From the NCBI GenBank assembly GCA_030737835.1, contig CM060849.1, positions 29,439,080-29,503,079 of the forward strand: a stretch of 64,000 bases of DNA, read 5' to 3'. The stretch comes from Acorus gramineus. Lineage: Eukaryota > Streptophyta > Magnoliopsida > Acorales > Acoraceae. This document shows positions 23,971-36,660 of the stretch, piece after piece. The notes under the pieces are model-generated. The model was given only the letters and a program-made list of their open reading frames with translations, made no database searches and had not been told where the DNA came from. The stretch's first letter is position 1, and every line of letters starts with the position of its first letter. A program made the position numbers and the translations under genes.

Positions 23971-24750
23971 AAACTTGGAATTAATTTCCCCAATTTTACA
24001 TATCAAACAACAAAAAAATGTATAATTAATCCTCTAAAATTCTCCAACATAATTCATAGAATTGTTTTTTTAGTAGTAACAAGGATCCCTAACGAAGTTG
24101 AAAAAATCACGGATGCACAAAATCACTCACAACCATATAGAGAGCAAACCATGAAGACTATTAGTTTTGTCGAAATGCATTTTTACCAAGGGAATAAGTT
24201 ATGGGCAAGTCCTATTTTTTTTTGCAGCCTCCAACATGTACTAAGCTAATTGAAAGTGAAGGCTACAAAAAAGACCACAAGAATGACGAGATCAATGCTA
24301 CCTTCAGAAGATGCACAATTTTGTATGTGTGCATAATCTATACTCTTTTGACTGGATTTCTACCATTGACTATCATTTTATATCTGTGAACAAGGGTTTT
24401 CAAACCTAAACAAGATTTATCACCACATGCATTCACTTTATTCGTCCCACCAAAATAAAAATAAACCTTTCTCTTAATCCGCTGTTAATTATCAGTATGC
24501 AATGATATCCAAACAAGAAAATGAAGAATGGAAATAAACTGATTGAACTTCACTAATTTATACCAAAAATACATCCCTCATGAAATGGAGTGGTTTGGTT
24601 GACAACTGCAGGCATTCTGGGAAAAGAATTACCAGGATTTTGACCTTTTGGATGTCCTTTGGTCTTGCCTTCTTTTGCTGCATAGTAAGATACACAACTA
24701 GTTGGCTTTATGTGCAACTCCATCCATGACATGAAAATCTTAATTGTCAT
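23971..24750. repeat. Segmental duplication, copy 2
   Basis: This is the second copy of the block at 11141-12350, in the same orientation and without the MITE. A minus-strand frame (24553-24759) reads through the region ELHIKPTSCVSYYAAKEGK, but its counterpart in copy 1 has a frameshift and altered stops. It could be a captured gene fragment; I do not recognise it. Confidence 0.85.
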
Positions 24751-26060
24751 TTTCAACAATGTTCCATTGTTTTCTACAATCAGAAATAAAGTCTCTCTTT
24801 TATCATCAAGTTGTGTTTTTTCAAAAAGAAGAAGAAAAGGAAAGGGGATGTCATTATAAACTTGCTTTTCGCCTCAATTTTGCTTCTGTGTTACACAGGG
24901 AAAGGAGGAAAGAAACTAGAGAAGGGAGATAGCCTTGTGTGATTACACAACCAAATTTTTTCTTTTTTCACAAAGCACAAGGATTGTGTTGTTTCTTGGA
25001 TTATTACACACTATACTCAAGTGGCAAAACAAAAGAAAAGGAGAAGTAACATTTTCATTGTTTTCTAGCAATCATGCCTATATTTCGTGGGTGCAACTGT
25101 ATATTGATGGATATATGTCTATGATATTTTTGTTATAGGTACTTTATTGACTGCTTCAACTTTTATGAATGACAATGTATATAGTTGTTTATTTTGTTTG
25201 ATCTTATGGTTCCGTAGGAATATTATCTGATATATGATTATAGTGGGCTCACTATTTGAGGTTAAAAAGACAGGAGATGCACACGTGTCACCGTTTTGGT
25301 GTAGGCTGTAACATTTGCTAACATCTCTATATACAATACAAGTCTCCAAAGTTCCAGAATCAGTCTCCACTTACATAGAGCAAATGCTGTGTGTACCTGT
25401 ATTTTCCACTCATACATAATAAGTTCATCCTCATCTTTGTTGTGTTATCTGCAACATGATCATCACCATCCACATATCAAAAGAAAATCTTACTTGTTTT
25501 GAGTCTTATTTTATTCATTTCACCTGAAAAGAACAAAATAAAAGAGAAAAAGTAAAACCCTTACCTAGGAGATACACATATCTTTCTACAAGTGCAATGT
25601 GTCACCAGTAATTCCATCCAAGTCTATCAGAACAGAACTCCTGTTCTAGTTCTTTGTTAATTTCAGCGATCGTTTTCCAAGTTTCTATGAACACAAATCA
25701 ATTAAATTGATTAATAATTATACTAGTTTATTTCCTGAACATTCCTCTGAATTCTGAATCCATCACTCCTAAGATTTTTCACAACTCTTCCATGTACCCA
25801 CCCCTTCCATCAAGTGCCATGCAGAAAACTACGACAAATGATAACTTAATCTACAAAAATGTGAACAGAATAATCCGCAAAAGATTCGAGAACTGGTTTT
25901 CAATTACTCTTTAATACATATACAAACAGGAAAGTATCTTCTTGTGACTCGGAAAATTTAACCTGGAGTCAGAGAGAGATCTCTGCCAACTAAAGCAAGG
26001 TTCATTCACAAAGATTATCAAAATCAATTACATATCTAAACAAACAATTTAGTCCAGACT
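24751..26060. other. Spacer, including 3' flank of the chloroplast-protein gene
   Basis: No convincing gene or transposon was found. The right end next to 26061 should contain the 3' untranslated region of the minus-strand gene. Confidence 0.5.
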
Positions 26061-28573
26061 CTACCTTGATTCAACCTTAGTTCTCTTTGGAGAAGCTTCC
26101 CTCTCCCCCCTCCCAAAAGCGACTTCATCCATGCTTTGGCCTTGCCGTCTGTACCTTCCACCAGATGCAACAAATCCTGGACAAGGGCGATAAGCCTTTA
26201 TCGGCCACCAGCCAAAGCCAGGGACTGTTGCTATCCCTCCTTGAATCCTCCCCTCGCCATTACAGCCTCTCTCTATCTCCTCTCTGCCGCAAGTCTTGCA
26301 ACCCCTATAAATTGTGTATCAAGAATGATCAAAAAATGACAATTGTTATTCTTACTATCTCACTCATTTTATGGACTTGTAGTATAATATGAACATATAG
26401 GTCCTATTGTGCAACTAACAAGGTCTTTGTGCTATATCAAATCAAGCCTCTCTAATATCATTTTAAGACTACCTGAACTCACAATATGAGGAGACGATAA
26501 TGGTAATTATAGTTCAAGGAAACATCATTCTCATGCTTTTATGCAGTTATAGACATATTTTGAAAAAATCAATTTACTAGGTATCATTATTCTTAAGGGT
26601 GAAAGACATCTAAGTCCCTACAAACACTTATAAACCCACATAAATTCTTGTAAACTTGGGGTAGGACATACATGTTCCTGCAAACATAAAAAATGTTCTA
26701 TAAATCCCTACCATTAACTGCTATTAACTCACATAGGGTTAAAATTAACTATAGGTGTAATTTAACTATTATACCCTTTAAAATTTTAAAAAACCCTGTA
26801 TTGTAATTTGCAGAATAGGGTTTTTTTTATTGGATTTGATCCGACCCAAATCTGAATATTTGAATTGAAATCGGGTCATAGATATACTAATTTTTTTATA
26901 AATAAAAAATCCTAATTGACCTCTCCGCATCACAGTTTTTTTTTTTTTTGCATGTTTTATGTTTGATATACTAACCCACGGTTGCACTACACCCCCCCCC
27001 CCCCCCCGGTGAATCGCCGATTTGCCTTTCACCTCTCCACATAACAAATTCTTGGTTTGACACTTTTTATCTTGCATTTTGTATGTTTGATATGGTTTAT
27101 GTGGTCTGTGGCAGAGACAACAATGGGTGGTTAAGACAATTGACAAAATCATTCACATGGATATATATGATTCTTTCTCTGTTATATTTTTTATCTCATT
27201 CAACTTTTGTTTAGTATATTTTATATGTGATCGCACACATCTTTTGTTCTTTCATGTTATCAAGAGGTTGAAGAAAGGGAGAGGAAGGTTAAAAGAGAAG
27301 AAAAGTGAAAATGGATTCAAGGGCAAATTAGTCATTTAAAAGGACCTATGTCTTTTTCAATGTTTTCAAGGACTTATATGGGTGTTTGATTTCAAACTGA
27401 TGGAACATTATGAGAATATTATGTTAAATTGGAAAGAAATTTAACTCAAGACTAAATTGGCTAACCATACCAGTGACGTGTATGTCCCACTCCAAGTTTG
27501 CAAGGACTTATATGGGTTTATGCGTGTTAAATGTCTTTAACCCTATTCTTAAATATAGACTCAATTTCAATGGTCAACACCGGGACATACATCTCGAACA
27601 CTTTCTGTCTTCCATAATTGGACCTGCACACAGTTTTCAAGTGACGCAAACAAACTGCATGCCCAATGCTTATGTGTTTCTCTTTTATTAACTGGTGGCC
27701 CCCTTTGCACATTTGACATAGTGGGTGGGTTTGACCTCATGACCTCCTTTTCGAAGACAATGGGTGCTAACTAACTAACTAACCAAAGCTCTGCTTGCCC
27801 AATGCTTATATATTGTATTGCTCTCAAGCTAAAGAGGAAAATCATATCTCCATGTTCAGCACCAACACCCACATGGAAGCGCGGGTTGCTTATATCACAC
27901 AAATGCATCAATTGATTCACTAATATTGGAAGATCCACATCTACATTCACTCAGTCCATCTAGAGTCCACAGAGTGGCACAACTATACAAAAGCAACTTC
28001 CTTAATCCGGCATTTAGATAGTTTGAGTCTAGTTCAGATACAGTTCAATTTCAAAATAAGCTTGACAATCATAAAAAAAAAAAAAAACCCCATCTATATT
28101 TGTTCGAATTCATATCCAAAAGTTCAAAAATCATCATATATTCAAATATTTGAAATCGTTTTGAATTCAAAAGATATCCACTCCGAAAAATTAATAATCT
28201 TATATGAAACAATAATTAATATTTAAATGACTCCATCTCTTCCTCCGATCTCTCAAACAGACCAAGAACTCTAATTTAGAAATATCCAAATGCTGCCGAG
28301 CCGTCGAAGGAAGTTTCACCTGAACGGAAGATCTGCCGAGCCGTCGAAGGACGTTCCAGTTCCGGTCCCGTCGGGAACCACATCGGGAGCCAGTGGAGGC
28401 GGCGGAGCAGAGTCACCCTGTCCGGTGAGGGTGGGTTGAGGCGAAGAGGAGGACGAGATGGGGGTGGGTTTGAGAAGGGTTGGAAGCCTTGTGAAAGAAG
28501 GACGGGAGGAGTGGAAGAAGGGGAAGGATTGAGTAGGAGAGGAAGAGGAGGGGATGGAGAGAAGGCTCGACAT
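26061..28573 (-). CDS. Small, probably chloroplast-targeted conserved protein
   Basis: Two exons, 28573-28320 and 26304-26061, join in phase across a 2-kb GT-AG intron (AG|G) to give 165 residues. The N-terminus (MSSLLSIPSSSSPTQSFPFF, then many S, P, T and R and few acidic residues) is a typical plastid transit peptide. The second exon encodes RGCKTCGREEIERGCNGEG and the motif PGFGWWPIKAYRPCPGFV, followed by a GGRYRRQGQSMDEVAFGRG stretch that I recognise as strongly conserved in a plant protein family. The CxxC and later cysteines suggest a metal-binding or DnaJ/BSD2-like cysteine module, but function is unknown. Stop codon TAG is at 26061-26063. The joined length divides exactly by three, which supports the model. 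Confidence 0.78.
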
Positions 28574-28664
28574 GACTCTGCGTTTGGGAGGACCAGAGGT
28601 TCCTTTTGAAGATTATAAATTTTCACCGAGACAAAAAATTAAAAAAAAAAAAAATTAGAATTGT

Positions 28665-28736
28665 AGGTTCCACCGAGACTTGAACTCGGGTTACTGGATT
28701 CAGAGTCCAATGTCCTGACCACTAGACCATGGAACC
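28665..28736 (-). tRNA. tRNA-Gln (anticodon CTG)
   Basis: The 72-nt minus-strand sequence folds as a full cloverleaf: acceptor stem GGTTCCA with TGGAACC, a D arm with AGTGGTCA, anticodon stem TTGGA with TCCAG and loop CTCTGAA (anticodon CTG, reading CAG), and T arm CCGAG-TTCAAGT-CTCGG. A run of T on the minus strand shortly after the 3' end provides a Pol III terminator. There is no intron. It reads in the same direction as the chloroplast-protein gene, whose start codon is about 90 bp downstream. Confidence 0.96.
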
Positions 28737-29917
28737 AATTTGTTGTGTTAAATTAAAATTTTATATATCTTTAATAACCTTTCCATTAGCTCACTCCTAA
28801 AAAGTATAAGCATTCATGTAACTTATTTTTGTAAATGCATGTACTTCATCATATAAATTTACTTTACAAAAAAAAAAAAATTGGGATTGTCAAGATGATT
28901 ATATGAGGACTGAGTATAATATTTTCCTAAATAAAATTGAGGGTGTATTTGCACATAGTTATCCCTCTATGTACGTTTTAATTAATGAGAAGTATGTTTC
29001 ATAAAATGATGTTTTTGTTTTAATGTAAGAAAGTGTATATTAAAATGTATGTTTTTTTATGCATATACATGTTATTTTGTAAGTATACATTTAAAGAAAA
29101 AAAAAATCAAAGCATGTGACAGCTATATATAAAGTTATGTGATCAATGTATCTAATTGCTCATTTCATTAAAAAAAAATATATATATGCGTGAGATAATT
29201 TTGATATTTTAAATTGGATTGATTGTATCAGTTAAGCAAAAAACTCAAGATCCTAAGTCAACATATTAATAAAAAATTTAAGCTTATAAACATGACAACA
29301 TGTTTGAGCATATACTTATCTAATAAAATGCATACCTTTAAAAAAAAATGAAATAACGTATACAATTTTTTATGGTTTTCTAACCTAGTAAAGGAGAAAT
29401 GAGAGTTGTAGAAAGAACTACAAGAATGACTATCAACAATCTAAATGGAAAGGTCTCAGTGACATATTCACATGATTTTGTTAGTGCAATGAAATGGGAT
29501 CCAAATCATCCAATCAATGTTGAATCTCGCGGTTCTTCTTGTCAATCCTTAATGTAGAACAGTCGTATGATTAAAATTATCACATAACTCACATATTAAA
29601 CATTTGAAATGATACATGTTAGTTCCTCATTGAGAACTAATGAGTACTGGTATGAGTACTGGTAGGAGAGGACTGGATTCCATTCCAAGTGCAATGGTTT
29701 TTCAATAACATACAAATCCATTGAGCAGCTTGGATTCTATTTTGGATGAGATGTAATTGCTATCAATAATGCTCTTCCAACCTTGAAAATAAGCAAACAA
29801 TAATACTTTCTTGACTTGCTGCTAAGCATGTAATTGACAAGACTTTTTTTCCATTCTACACCTTAAAATAATAAACTTTACAGACATGCAAATTTCTGTG
29901 GACCATCTAGCAAGAGA
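28737..29917. other. AT-rich spacer
   Basis: Nothing recognisable as a gene was found. The right end contains the 3' flank of the SUN gene. Confidence 0.5.
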
Positions 29918-32900
29918 TTAACAGCTATAAAGTAAGATTATGAAGGCCGTCGTGCCACTGCTCACCAAAATCAAGAGCCAGCCTCTGCCTGTCCTCTGGA
30001 GCTTCTCAGGATCACAGATTCTCAACAATATCAGAACTGCATCACAGACCAACTTGAAGAATGCAATGCAGGTGATAGAGAGAGTCACGAATAGCACGGC
30101 CAATTCCTTGTTTTCCATATTTTTCTGATTGTTCAACATGCTTTCGAGTTTTGACCTGTGATGAGAAATGGAAATAAAAAGTTCAATTTGATGCATTGTA
30201 TGTGCAGTTATGGAAGATTGAACTTGAAATTGAATCATAATTTGATGTTAAGATGAAGGTCTTGAAATCAGTCAATAGTTGAAGTTGGTGTTTAATTTAT
30301 TGTTTGTGATGGAGCACCAAATTGTCTGATTTTTATAAAGTCATTTATCAAACTGAGGGCGGTCAATTCCAATTATTTATTAATTTGCATCATCAAACAT
30401 TGTATTGTCACCAAGATCTATTCTAAGAAGCACCAATAGGATCAAACTAATTACTAATCAACATGTATGCAGATGCATGTTAGCAATAAGAAGATTCATA
30501 AGGTAATAATGAGCTTGTAGTAAGAAATGTGAAGCGTTCAAAAGATAGGAGCAACTGATTCTAAAGTTCAATTAAAGACTTTTTCCCCTTGTCTTTACCC
30601 ACAACTTCACAATTATTGGCAAGTCCTCATACTTGTTTTGTATTGCTTTTGTCAGATTAAAACATATTTTTTTTATTAAGAACATTCATATATCTCCATA
30701 TCCTGAATAATCCTGTCATATATAAACTTTATGAGATAATATAAAACATTTTGAAGTTTTCAAGTCAGAATAAAACAGATCACCATTGCTTCATAAGACT
30801 GCATGAATATCTAATCATCTGTCATACTTGTATCCACCCAGAGAAAGATAAAATTATAAGCCCCTTTTTGCAGTGGGTTAAGATTTTTTTTATTTTTTTT
30901 TGGATAATTATACTACAATGTCGGATATTGTAATATCCATGAACTTAACCCACTTTTATCTTTCAAATCTTTATAAGTTAGATGTGTTATATAAACTGCT
31001 TGGTATAATTTGTATATTTTTGGTATAATTATCACATTTGTTATAATTTATATATTTTTAAATACTGAATTTTAACTTAAAAGTGAAATATGTGGTAATA
31101 TAAAAGAGACGAGATGGGTGATTTATGCATTTATTTTTTATTGATATATAGTTTAAGGATACTTATTTAACTACTATACCAGTGGGTGAAAAAAATGTTA
31201 CAAATCATAATTCATATCTCAGGTGGACTAATAAAACCATTGTTTGAGGATCAAAAATAGTATTCTAACAACATATATTCCCACTATTTACTAATAAATT
31301 GTATTAGAATACCATTCAAGATTTATACAATGATTATAACAGTGAATATACCACTGCCAAAGGAGGCCATAATGACTGATGCATTTACACTTTTATTTTA
31401 TGTTTCCAGTCGGAGTATACTATGTGCCATCCGGTTCTTGATACAAAAGGATCGATAAAATGGAAGCAGAAGATTCTCACATCTAATCCAAAAATAACAG
31501 TATTTGGTTTTTTAATTGAACTTCTGGATATCCTAAGTTTCTAACAAGTTCACTGCAAATAGTTTATGATTATGCTCATGTGACATTTGCATAACCAAAA
31601 CAGCATATATAGAAACAAAAAATTTCAAAGAAAAAAAGATAATAATGGCTTGTTATCTTGTCACAGTGGTTTTTAATGTTCTTTTATATGTCAGACCACA
31701 AATTTCATAAAGATGATGATATCCAGAACTTAATAAAAAGTACCTTACGAAGGAATTCTTAATAATTTAAAACCTATACACAATGAGGCAAAGAATTTTA
31801 TAGGCATAGAACCCTCTATCTGACCTGAGCATGTTATTGTCTCTGAACAACACATCCATTTGAAGCGATGTGGAAGACCTCCAATACTCAAGCTCAGTAA
31901 GATCATAGTTCTGCAGTTGACACTAGAAACATCAAAACCAGATAATTAATCTAGTGTTCAAGATGCAAAAAAAGGCAAATCAACCACACCAGAAATTCCT
32001 TCCATTTCATGAGATCATTGACATCAGACTTGGTTTTCTCTAACAACAATGCGTTCCGTGTGAGCTCCCTGTCAAGATCCGGCAAAACACCTCCATATCT
32101 CTGGTTCATTTGCTTGATATACTCTTCCAACACTGAAAGATTCAACTCCAGTGACCTGGTCTTTTGCATCAGAATCTTCAATGCGGACTCACTGGGGACT
32201 CTCCCAATATGTCGGACTTCTTTTGGGGACTCAGTTTTTAAATTCACTACATCATTCTTTTGTTCCTCCTCAACATCTGCTTGGATGATCTCATCATTGT
32301 CACTAGTAGAGGCCACTTCTGACCTTGGCCTGAGGCTTAAAGGATCAGCAGGCATCATCATCATGTCTTCCAACATCCTTTCGATCGCATCCACCCCAAA
32401 CACTTCCACAAAACTCAATGTGCAATAAAACTCCGATCCATAGTGGCTTCGCAAAATCAATTTCACATATCTCGCCCACTTAGGCTCCGGCAGCATAAAC
32501 CTTTGCATGTGCTTCACATTTTCCCCTGTGAATCTTCCAAACGTTTCCCAACTCTCAGTCGGGTAATTAAAACTACCTAACAATTCAAAATCCCTGAAAT
32601 TGGAGGAATAGTGTTCCAAATTCGCGATTTGGAACACATCGACCAAAGTCTCATCGGAGAGCTCGATCACAACATATTTCTCATTCGCTGAACATGGGTT
32701 CCTGAGGTACTTATCTTTGTCCCTACCCAAGATGTTGTCTGCCCCTTTTGCTTCCTTGTTGTGGGCCAAAACCTTCGCACCTTTCAAAGCCGATGCATAG
32801 TTGTATTCTGCACCATCGGGTTCAAGCCTGTGTGATATGTTTCCATGCTGATTATTTGTAGATTTTTCTTGAATGGTTTTGCTTGGATCATCATTCTTTT

Positions 32901-33992
32901 GTTGTCCGGATCTTCCGGTGCCAACTGATGGGTTCCCATCATCTTGTTCTTTCTTGTGTACTCCACATTCCAAATCTGTTTCAGGCCTTAAATTGTCCAA
33001 GATAATCTCTTCCAGCTCATTAGTGTTTGTGGTTGAACATCTAGAATTTGTTAAGTGGTGATTGAGAAATGCAGAATCTGTGGTACTAGATGAAGGGTAG
33101 GATTTTAGTCCGTCGTTATAGTCTCCATTGACGTAGGAATCTGCAAATTGAACAATCTATCTATTGTCACAAACACAATGCAATTTGAAAATTCTATTAA
33201 AGTTCAATAGAACTAAAAGGCTCAAGTGAATACAAATTCAATTTTGGCAGACACTGGTAAGTAAATGGGGTTACATAATTGGAGTAGCAAGAGATATTTC
33301 ATACATTCAGAGTCAAATTTGAAGGCAACCCCAACAAATACACACACAACCACAAAGGTCATTGACTGATAAAAAAAAAATGTGTCAATGAGTCGTTTTG
33401 ATATGAAAAATTGCCAACAACTACAGAACTAGCCATGCTATGTTAAAGCCAGATATCTCATTTTCTAGAGACAAATTTGAAGAAGTTCCAACAGACAGGC
33501 AGAAAAATAAAACAAGTGTTATACAATAAAAAAATAAAATTATATATATGGAAAATGAGAAATGGGTATGCTATGAAATTAAATATTCATGTAAAAGAAG
33601 AGATGGGTGTACCAAAAAAAATAATAATAAATGTTCATGGAAAATGAAAGATGGGTATGCCAAAAAAACACATATTTAAGGAAAATAAGAGATGGGTATG
33701 CCAAAAATTACATATATATGGAAGGAAAATGAGATATTGACATGTCAAAAAAAGAGCACACCAATGAACAAGGAAAGCTAATTCAAGGTTTTTTTTTTTT
33801 TTGAAGCAAGGTAGATGCTAATTCAAGGTGTTTACCTCTGTTTCCATGGCTATGGCCGAAGCGAGAATAGAATAAGAAGACAAGACACCAAAAGGACAAT
33901 ATAAGGGACAGAGAGAGCTCGTAAAGGCTCCTTCTGCTCTTCCCATGTATTGAAACATCCCCAGCTTTCTTCATTGCTCTCCCACTCATCAA
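29918..33992 (-). CDS. Plant mid-SUN domain protein
   Basis: Four exons (33992-33836, 33140-31990, 31910-31825, 30155-29918) join in phase, with GT-AG introns, to 543 residues plus stop. The order of parts is an N-terminal membrane segment (about 28-43, [14 protein letters not shown]), a low-complexity acidic linker, a SUN domain at about 166-305, a coiled coil at about 360-480, and two C-terminal membrane segments near 482-500 and 524-542. Recognisable SUN blocks are [33 protein letters not shown] and [20 protein letters not shown]. This layout is that of plant mid-SUN proteins (AtSUN3/4/5 group), which act at the nuclear envelope and endoplasmic reticulum, in contrast to classical C-terminal SUN proteins. 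An internal TTG at 33000 is not the start; the frame is open through exon 2 and joins exon 1. Which of SUN3, SUN4 or SUN5 it matches cannot be told. Confidence 0.92.
33548..33757. repeat. Minisatellite in SUN intron 1
   Basis: Four to five degenerate units of roughly 45-55 bp contain the core AAAATGAGAGATGGGTATGCC followed by an A run. The last unit is the most divergent. Confidence 0.7.
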
Positions 33993-35745
33993 CTTCTATT
34001 GTTAATAAATTAATTTTTTAATTTTTTTTCCTAGAAAAGAAGCAACATTGCAACTTTTCTTTAAAAAAAAATTTGAAGCATTGAAAATTAAAATAATTAA
34101 ATAAATTATTTATTGTGGATGAAAGAAGTTGAAGATGGAGGAGAAATCGGGTCAGAGGGAGACCCTAACGGCATCATTTCCTTCCCTCCCATTAATATTA
34201 GTGAATTAAATTATTTTTTTCTTTTTATTCTTCCCCCACCCACCAAATAAATAATAATTAACAAAGAAAGAACCAAAAATAATTTATTACCAATCTTCTA
34301 ACTTAACTTCACCTTATCTCCTATAATATGTATCTCTGTTTCACCATTTAAAAATTTTCACACGCATTTTAATTTTAACAAAACAAGAAAATTGGTCTTT
34401 TATTTGAAAATGTTCTTTAAATTATATTTTTTAGGACCCTATAAATAATCAGTAGTAAACATTGCTAAAAACAATGTTATGAAATTTTAAAAGATATTTT
34501 GGGAACTAAAACTTATCCTCTTAAGATTTATATATAAAATTCTTATCTATTTCATTATAGGAAAGAATAACCAAAACAATCATCATAAAAAATAACCTAA
34601 AAAATTAGAGAAAATCTTATAAAATTTAGAAAGATTCCAACATGTCTTCCAGAATACAGTGATGTTAATTTTTTGAGATAAATCTTGATATTGGTACTCG
34701 AAAATGTATTAAAAAATTTTAATTTGTTTTTGCATTTTTAATGTTTGTTAGCTGATAGGGTGTGTGAAATATTTTAATTGGATTAGAGAGAGTCTAATAT
34801 GTAGTCTCTCACTTTGTAATCCAATAAATAAACCAATTAAATTTCATCTCGTGTGGCTTGTGTGATGGAATTTTATTATCTCTTATTCAATTCACAACTT
34901 TTCAACAACATTGTAAAAAGAGTTCAATCCTGGGCATGAATTAGTAACATAAGTTTATGCTACGCATTCAACGTACTTCATAATGAAGAATGCATTATAA
35001 TTACAATTTATATCAAATTAGTATGCTCAATTAAAGAAATATAATTACAACTTACAGAAATATACTTATCAATTACAGAAACAACAACATTATAAAATTA
35101 GTAATTACCATTTACAGAATAAAAATACAATACCATCATGGAATTAAAAAAAGGTCAAGGAGAGAAAACGTGACAGGGGTCATTGGGGAGTCACGGACGG
35201 TCGCTCAGGAGAAAGCGATTTGGGGGAAAGAAAGGGTTTTTTTATTGGAGGGGGGAGGAGAGAGTGGTTTTGGGGAAAAATAAGATGGGAGTAGTTTAAG
35301 TATTAAATAATAAACTAGCATTAGTCATGAGAAAAGAGAAATGAGAACACATTTCAGGAGTTAAAAAAAAAATGAGGCTGTTGGTCTAAGTTTCTAAGGG
35401 TATTTAAGTTGTGCATGCATAGTTTTGTGTAATAATCTATAAAAGTAGGGGCAATTTCATTATAAATGTTTATTTTTGCCACTTAACGTTTTCTTATTGG
35501 TCCACATGGAGAAGCTAGATTCCTTTTTTGGTACCATAGAAGCTCTATTCCTTTGATGCAAAAATATATTAGACTAGGTGATTCAGTTATTCATTTGACT
35601 TTTTGTTGTTACAATCATAATTGATATCCAATAATATAACAAATGAAGAAAGAAAAGAATTGAGAAGAAAAAATTGCCCCACATGTTTTCATGGATGACT
35701 ACTATGTGAAAAAGAAGAGGAACCCACCACATTTTCGGTGGAATG
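33993..35745. other. SUN gene upstream region and AT-rich spacer
   Basis: This should contain the promoter of the minus-strand SUN gene. I see no other gene and no clear element. Confidence 0.45.
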
Positions 35746-35754
35746 AATCATTAA

Positions 35755-36229
35755 GAGGAGTTAAATAACTCCCCCCCCCCCCAACCGTGTTACTGCAATC
35801 TCACCCCAAAAAAAAAAAATTTGGGGTGGGAATGCAATGAAGAAGAAAAAAGGGAGAGAGAGAGAGAGAGTGGGGAGGAGGGTGGCGGCGCTATCCGAGA
35901 GAGGACAGCGGTGCATAGGGAGAGAGAGAAAAAGAGAGGGAATGAGAAAGAGAGACATCTCCCGACCAGCTCTCCTATCGTCGCCCTCCCCCGCAGCCTG
36001 CCATCGCCCACGCCCTCTCTCTCTTCCCCCTCTTCCCACTTCCCTCCATCGTCGCACTCCTCCACCCACCACCACCATTCTTTGTCCACCGTCATCTCAC
36101 TCTCCATCGCCCTCCCCAGCCCCTCTCCCTCTCTCTCTCTTCCCCCTCTCTTTATTTCTCCACTTCATCCCACCCAAAAAAAAATTTCAGGGTAGGATTG
36201 CTGCATCATGGGGTTTTTTAACCCTCCTC
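35755..36229. mobile_element. Mutator-type MITE with GA/CT-rich arms
   Basis: The 475-bp unit is flanked by a perfect 9-bp duplication AATCATTAA (35746-35754 and 36230-36238). The left end reads GAGGAGTTAAATAACTCCCC and the right end is a diverged inverse (GGGGTTTTTTAACCCTCCTC). Inner segments also pair: GGGTGGGAATGCAATGAAG near 35824 with CTTCATCCCACCC near 36163, then a GA-rich arm against a CT-rich arm. The long open frames here on both strands come from this composition and are not genes. Confidence 0.87.
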
Positions 36230-36382
36230 AATCATTAAAAGGAAATTTCAGTGGAGTCTTTAAGATTTCGTAATTTTTAAGTCTTAGAATCGTAGTGGAG
36301 GATGGATGCATTGTGTCGGTGGTAGACAATTAAAGCACATGATTGGATCAAATGGGTTCACCAATTTCAAATTATAAAGATA

Positions 36383-36643
36383 ATTTTTTTTTATACAAAA
36401 GTCAGACATGATGACACAATCTCAACCATATAGTGAAAACTCATTACTAGCACTAGATACATATGAATCAACATAAATTCTGAATAGATAGTGGGCACAA
36501 CCCCAATGAAACCCAGCTCATAGGGCTGTGAAACAATTTCTACACTTGCTTTCACAGGGTCTTGAACTCTGGAGGGACCCCTCCCACACCACTGGGGCCA
36601 AAGTTCATGGGGACCAAAGTTAAGATAGTTGTTCCATTAAGAA
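36383..36643 (-). mobile_element. tRNA-derived SINE
   Basis: A 261-bp insertion is flanked by a 17-bp direct repeat TTCAAATTATAAAGATA (36366-36382 and 36644-36660). On the minus strand a Pol III-like head is visible, with box A-like GGCCCCAGTGGTGTGGGAG and box B-like GAGTTCAAGACCC. It ends with an A-rich tail TATAAAAAAAAATT next to the target repeat. This is the expected structure of a plant SINE. Confidence 0.85.
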
Positions 36644-36660
36644 TTCAAATTATAAAGATA

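Noticed and set aside
26778..27152. 124-codon minus-strand frame with a poly-G/P stretch
   Set aside because: It lies in the intron of the chloroplast-protein gene, spans homopolymer runs and has no recognisable domain.
26590..27370. Possible inverted-repeat element in the chloroplast-gene intron (AAGTCC...CATATAAG motifs)
   Set aside because: The ends match only loosely and no target duplication could be identified.
28276..28626. 116-codon minus-strand frame overlapping exon 1 of the chloroplast-protein gene
   Set aside because: The alternative frame (from 28573) has a transit-peptide composition and joins in phase to a conserved second exon; this one does not.
32009..32428. 139-codon plus-strand frame opposite the SUN domain
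   Set aside because: It is the antisense shadow of a well-supported exon.
35761..36238. Open frames rich in R/E/G or S/P/L
   Set aside because: They arise from GA and CT runs inside a MITE with defined 9-bp target repeats.
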